A DNA stretch of 32,220 nucleotides from a bacterium (GTDB lineage Bacteria; Margulisbacteria; Marinamargulisbacteria; SXXA01), in assembly GCA_010028705.1 (NCBI GenBank), contig RHAI01000015.1, positions 1 through 32,220 of the forward strand. The letters run 5' to 3'. A program made the position numbers and the translations under genes. The notes beneath the pieces were generated by a model. It searched no databases. It worked only from the letters and a program-made list of their open reading frames with translations, and had not been told where the DNA came from. Shown here in pieces: positions 23,801-29,800 of the stretch (the first letter of the stretch is position 1; every line of letters begins with the position of its first letter).

Positions 23801-26800
23801 TTGCGATCGAGTCCAGACAACAATTGGATTTTGACCGCTGGTAAATTGGCGACTAGTTCACGGGCGGACGGCGAAAGATGCGGGGATGCAACTAAAGCCG
23901 CCAATTTTTCGGCTGAATCCTGATCCGAGCGACTGAGATGATCTAACATTAATCGGCCATTAGCGACATGCACAATGCTATTTAACGGATGAGGGGATGG
24001 TGCCGGGGGATGGTTAAGAATACCCACCAACTCACTCCGCCGACCATCGTACGTCTCCGATGAAATCAACGACGCTGAATTTGGGGTGAGTAACGCCGTC
24101 AACAGTTGGGAATGCGCCACCGCACCGACATCCTCCGACGATGGGCGCATACTAAAACTTTCGTAAGCAAAATCAGAAAAATCAGCTTTCAACTGGCGAT
24201 CGGCTATTCGCTGACCTAATTGATCGACTGATGCTTGATCGACAGGAGGGGTCAGTCCCGGGATATGGGGGGCGCCGGACTTGTCGGCAATTTCTTTTAA
24301 AAACGTCTTCCAAAACTGGGGATTCCGGGAGATGTCCCGACTTCGCAGATCGCCAATAATTGCCCGGGTCAATTCTGGATCGTTGAATTCTGGATCGTTG
24401 AGTGCCTCAGCCACATCCAGCACCCTTGCAGCGGCCGTTTCTGGGGTAGTTGTTTGCGAAATAGCATCCGACAACAACTGAGGATCCCGAGCCGCAATAG
24501 ATTGAACGAGTCGGGGATTCTGTAATACCCCCATCTTTTCGGTGAGTACGGCTTGGTGTTGCCTCATTTGTAATCGTTCTGCACCACTTAAATTTAAATT
24601 TTCAAGATTATTCAAAAAATGCTCGAACTGCCCCGGTGTCAGCTTGCCTCCTAAATCCGTCAATGTAACCTTTGACTCACCAATCAACCGAAGTGTGTTC
24701 ATTAATTGGGCTTTCAACTCTGGACTCGCGGCAAACAGGGCATCCGATTTTTTTAAATTGCACAGTTCCGACACGAATGCCTTTGCAATCGATCCCTTGG
24801 CCTCACCATTTGGGTCCAGACCAGGGTTTTCCGATAATTGAGTGTAAATATCGGCTAAGTGATGGACGGCGGTCGTTCCATCTAACGACTCTGGGACACC
24901 CAATGAACGGCCGGTCGCCACTTCAATCGTTCGGGATAATGCGATGGCATGCGTGGCATACAACTCGTTTTTCTGTTGCTTCGTTTCTACTTCTTTCGCC
25001 AATCGATTGATGTCGTTTCCAGTCAATTTAGATCGCTGAGTCAGTACTTGATTGGCGGATAGGAGGTTCACCGATGCTCCATGCAACCCCTCGGTCGTGA
25101 GTGACTTTACGTCGCCACGATCGATCGCCGTTGCCATCTCCAACCGCAATTGATTGGCCCCATTAATCACGGCCATCGCTATATCGGGATTGACGTCCAA
25201 GCGTGCAATATCATTCATCGCTTCCGCCACAATGGCTGGAGAATGAGCCAATAAACTAACCCCTACAACTTGATCGGCGGTCAGCTCGGTGGGCGGGGTG
25301 CCTCCCATTGCAATTAATTGATTCAACAACGCCTGTCCCAGATCTTTGGGGTTCGCATTAACGGACCGGAGAGCCGTCCAATGGTCCTTTAACGCTGAGG
25401 TTTCGGATGGCTCACCAGAAGTTGCAACCGCATTAAGGTAGCCGGTTGGATTGAATTTCAATGCAGTGTCAATCGTACCCTTCCCTAATACTTCGGCCAT
25501 CTGTTGTAACGTGTCGATTGTTGGGTCTTGCAGCGTTTGACTCCATTCCGCAACGTTCTGACGAACGGTGTCTACCGCATTAAACGCCGTTACATCTAAC
25601 CCCAAGCCAAGGGCGTTCAACGCCGTGACGGCGGTTCGGTACGGCTCCGTTGTTACGTCACCCTTTCGAACTCTTTCTACATTAGCCAAAGCATCGTCCA
25701 ACTGTTGACGTTCCGCCGGAACCGCGAATTTTTGGCGTATTTGACCCTCAATCTCAGTTAGACACTGCTGCGCGGTACGCTCCACTAAGGCGTTCGTCGA
25801 CGGATGGGTCAGCGCATGAAGAGTGACGGCATTTTGGATGTCCGCGTCAGCCGATGTCACTAATGTGCGGCCAATTGTCGGGGCAATGCTTTCCAAGGCG
25901 GTCCCCAAATCCAATATCGTGCCAACCACGTGGGTCCCCGTTAACAGTTCGGGCGAAGTCGTGAGTAGTCGATTAATCTGATCCGCCGTGTGCGGATTGC
26001 GTAACATGGTGGCCATTTCTCGGGAACTACAATTCGCTAAGTGTTCCGCCAAAAATTTAAGCGGCGTTTCGATGGATTTGGCGATATGAGACATCATCGA
26101 CATCGTCGGCTTGATGGAAGGACCAAGTTCGTTCAACTGCTCTGGCGTCAACTGAGCCACCGCCGCCATCCGTGTGATGGCATCACCTGATGACATCGAC
26201 GGCACAGTCTCTAGCAAATTTTGCATCTCGGCCGGGTGTGCTGAACTCAGTGTCTCGAGTTTATGACTGATAAAGTCGGCTACCGACGCCACATGCGTTT
26301 GGACTGTCGTTTGGAGTGGTGTCAGTTTTTTTTGCGATTCCCCATCAACCGCGGATAAATCGGCGTCTAAAAAGGCGCGCATCCCATTGCTCGCCCAGCC
26401 CGACTGGCGAAATTCGCTCAACGGACCGGTTGACCCGGAGCTCGGAACCCACTGACTCACACCTTTTGCTACCTCGGCCACGACAGAGAACCCCGCATTG
26501 ACGATATGCTCGGTAATCGCCATCGTATCCAATCCCAGGACGGCACCCGTTCGATCGCTCGCAATCTGTTTTTCGATTGTAGCCAGCTCACGTGTAAAGT
26601 GATGTTGAACCGCCGGCGATAGGTCTCCCTTTATTTGGGACAACAGTTCGCGCATGGAATAAAATTCAGGTTGCCCTGGACGCAGCCCACTCGCCAACCC
26701 TGAAATAGTCGAGCCAGCAAACTCGGGATTGCGTGTCACTAAATCAGTGACCAGGGCCACGCCCAACCCAAGATCCTCTGTGCCCACATAGCGAATAATA

Positions 26801-29800
26801 TCGCGGACCTGATCGGGTGTTCGTTGCGCTAATCGATCCGCCATGTCTTGGGTCGAGGTGGTCCGGCCTTTCAATTCATTGAGGACGACTCGAGATTCGA
26901 CAGTTGCCATAGTTTGAATCTGTTTTTCGATTGTAGCCAGCTCACGTGTAAAGTGATCTTTCACCCCCGGTAAGCCGTCCGATATTTTGGGGTCGTTGAT
27001 GGACGCCTCAAACTGAGGACTCGTCACCTCCTGATTCACCGCCGCCACCAGAGCACGCAAGTCATTGAATCCAAGTTGCCCTGGACGCAGCCCACTCGCC
27101 AACCCTGAAATCGTGGCGCTGGCATGCACGGGATTGAGACGCACTAAATCAGTGATCAGGGCCACGCCAAGTTGGCGATCGGCTGTCCCCACGTGGCGCA
27201 CGATATCACGGGCCTGATCCGGTGTTCGTTGCGCTAACCGGGCCGCCATGTCTTTTGGCGAGATGCGTCCACTCTGCAAGTCGTTGACCGCCCGTCGACC
27301 TTCGACCGTGGCGATGTTATGAAATGGTTTTAACGGTTTAATCGATTGCAGGGCCTGAACGTATACCTGATCGGGAACGGCCGCCGCTTTGAGGACCTTC
27401 TCGACACGATCAATATCCGCTCGAAGGGGCCTTGGATCGTCACCGGCGTTGAGTCGGCCAAGTTCAACCGTTACCTGATCGAACAAGTCGGTGGCCAGGC
27501 TGACATTCTTTTGGGCGAGTACCGCTAGGAATCGTCCGGCACTTTTGGCATCAAGGGCCAACCCTTGGGCAACGAGACGTGCGATATCATTACTCACGGC
27601 GGGATCCGTCACCACCTTTTGAATATTTTCGATATTGGTGGTCGCGTTAAATTCAGACGCCAATCGATCCAAGACGCGAATGCGTTCAAACCGCCCGAGC
27701 ACCTGTTCGGTCCGTTGGTTGAGCTGTTCCTGATCCAGCTTCAGGGACTCGGGTTGTTTCGGAATCGTAGATTTTTGAATTTGGTCGGCAAATTCAGATA
27801 GATATTGAACGTCTTTAGAAATTTTACCGGTTGATTTAGCCTTTGCTTGGCTCACCTGTTCATCTAAGAAAGTCAAAAACGTGTCATTTTGCTGAACTTT
27901 GGCGATCGCATAAGCGATATCCTTAACCACGTCGTGCAGACCCGACTGTCGGAGTTTACCCACCATTTGAGCCAGAGCGACGGCGCCACCTGACGCATTA
28001 CCCTTCACCACCGACACCGCCATCGATACAATTTCGTGGGAACGCTGCTTCAATTTTAACGAATAGTCCTGGGTACGACTGTCTAATTCTTTGATACGAG
28101 AGTCTAACGTGGTGGTCTGTTCCTGAGCCAAGCGATCGGTTTCTCGATCATATTTCTGAGTTTCGAGATCCTTTTGGACCCCTAGATATATCGTCAAATC
28201 ATTGGTGATTGCCACGATGGCTTGGTGGGCCGCCGCGGGGCTATCATATTCGGCCAATTTACCAATGGATGGGGCGGCGTCACCAAGATCCGACGTCACG
28301 GTATGACTTAACACGGAGGTAATTTCCTCGTGTAATGCGTTAACGCGCTGCGTCGCGGTTGCGTGGTGCGTCGCGCTATCATCAGGACCAGCAGAGTCCG
28401 TGACTGTCAGTCCATTCAGCGTCATCCCTTCAGTCAGTTTTTGAATAGCGATGAATTTCTCGGTCCCCCGTGGGATGAGCGGATTAGGGGTAGTCGTCGT
28501 GTCCCGCGCTGGTTCCCCCGGGGGGGTACCCTGGCGCAATTGTGAGGCTAATTGTTGGGCAGCTCCTGCCGTCATTTCAGATCCAGAAAGCGCATTCTGG
28601 AGTAGTGTGAGATTGGCTGGCATTTTAGTGTCCGTTTGAGGGTCCGTCGGTTCAAAAAAACGGTCCAACCCGCGCAGTGGTTCGAGTAACCGCCGGGCCG
28701 AAGTCATGGATTCAGGGGTATAGCGAACCGACGTCGATGGGGATATCGGGCCATTCTGAGAGGTCGGTATCGGCCTTAATTCCCCGGCCGCACGGCGCAA
28801 CAGCTCGGGCAATAGCGTTTGGCCTTGCATCGTAATGAAGGCCGCCCGATTATCCTCTGTGACCTCCGTTACAGCATGGCTACGCGCCTCCGAATCCTGA
28901 TGCAACGGGTTAAGGGTCGGCTCAATGGTCTGCGCCCCGCCCACCGACTGCGACGTGGGTTCCGGGGTACTCTTGATAACGGATGACAATTTAGCAATCT
29001 GTGCGTCCATGACTACGGTAGAATTTTCATCGTTTTTTATTCGCGTCATTAATATCTTAGCGCGCTCTCCTCCGATATTTTTCACCAACTTCGCGACCGA
29101 CGCCTCGTCTAAGGATGCCACCATCGCCTGTAGTTGGTCGGCCGGCATGTCAAGTAACGCTTTAGCCGCATCCCGACCCAGCTTTCGTTCGATGGAATGA
29201 ATATTGTCAAGTTGAGCGATATTATCCCCTTTTCCCCTCACCATTTCTCGGAAATGAGGGCTTTGATCACCCCCATCAGCTCCATAAAACCACCCGATAA
29301 TCGGCAATTGGCGCGCGAAGTTACTGGCCAATGAATTGGCCAGCTCATCCCCGTCACCTAACATCCACTTGATCGGATTATTTAAAAATCCGGCATTGCC
29401 ACCGGTCATAGACCGTCCGCCACGTAAGGTCGTTTGAGGCCCTGACATTTCCGCCGAAGGCGAGGCTTTCGACGTTGCATCAACCCATGCCTTGGAAAAT
29501 TCGGACATCATCGCTAAATGATTATCCGTGCCACGGGACGTATCATAGTCTGTGGCCGGCAACATCACCCGTTGAAGTTGGTCCAAGCGATTCGAGCCAT
29601 ACATATCTTTTTCGGCAGCCAACAACTGGATCGCGCCAGATACCATCGCTCGAGCGGCGGGATTACTTAAGGCGCCAGCCATCATACTGCGCACATCCGC
29701 CGTCTGCCCTCTATCCAAGAAATCAACGATCTCAGACCTAAATTCCGCCTCGATCCCCATCATCACCTCAGCATTGAAGCGACGTTCTTTAGCGAGTTTG

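Larger units (their letters stand above)
26563..27321 (-). repeat. Two tandem ~118-135-residue repeat units within the giant gene
   Basis: Unit 1 (about 26917-27321) and unit 2 (about 26563-26914) share, in order, IATVE/MATVE, DMAxRLAQRTPDQxRDI, VGT...LGVAL.TDLV, STISGLASGLRPGQ-like and HFTRELATIEKQI. Unit 1 has a 17-residue insert before HFTRELA. Two DNA blocks are identical between units (41 and 37 bases), while other parts differ at many positions. This points to duplication followed by local homogenisation. Confidence 0.85.

Noticed and set aside
26563-27111. Identical 41- and 37-base repeats as a mobile element or CRISPR
   Set aside because: Only two copies each, in frame, inside homologous protein units and without spacers or ends.
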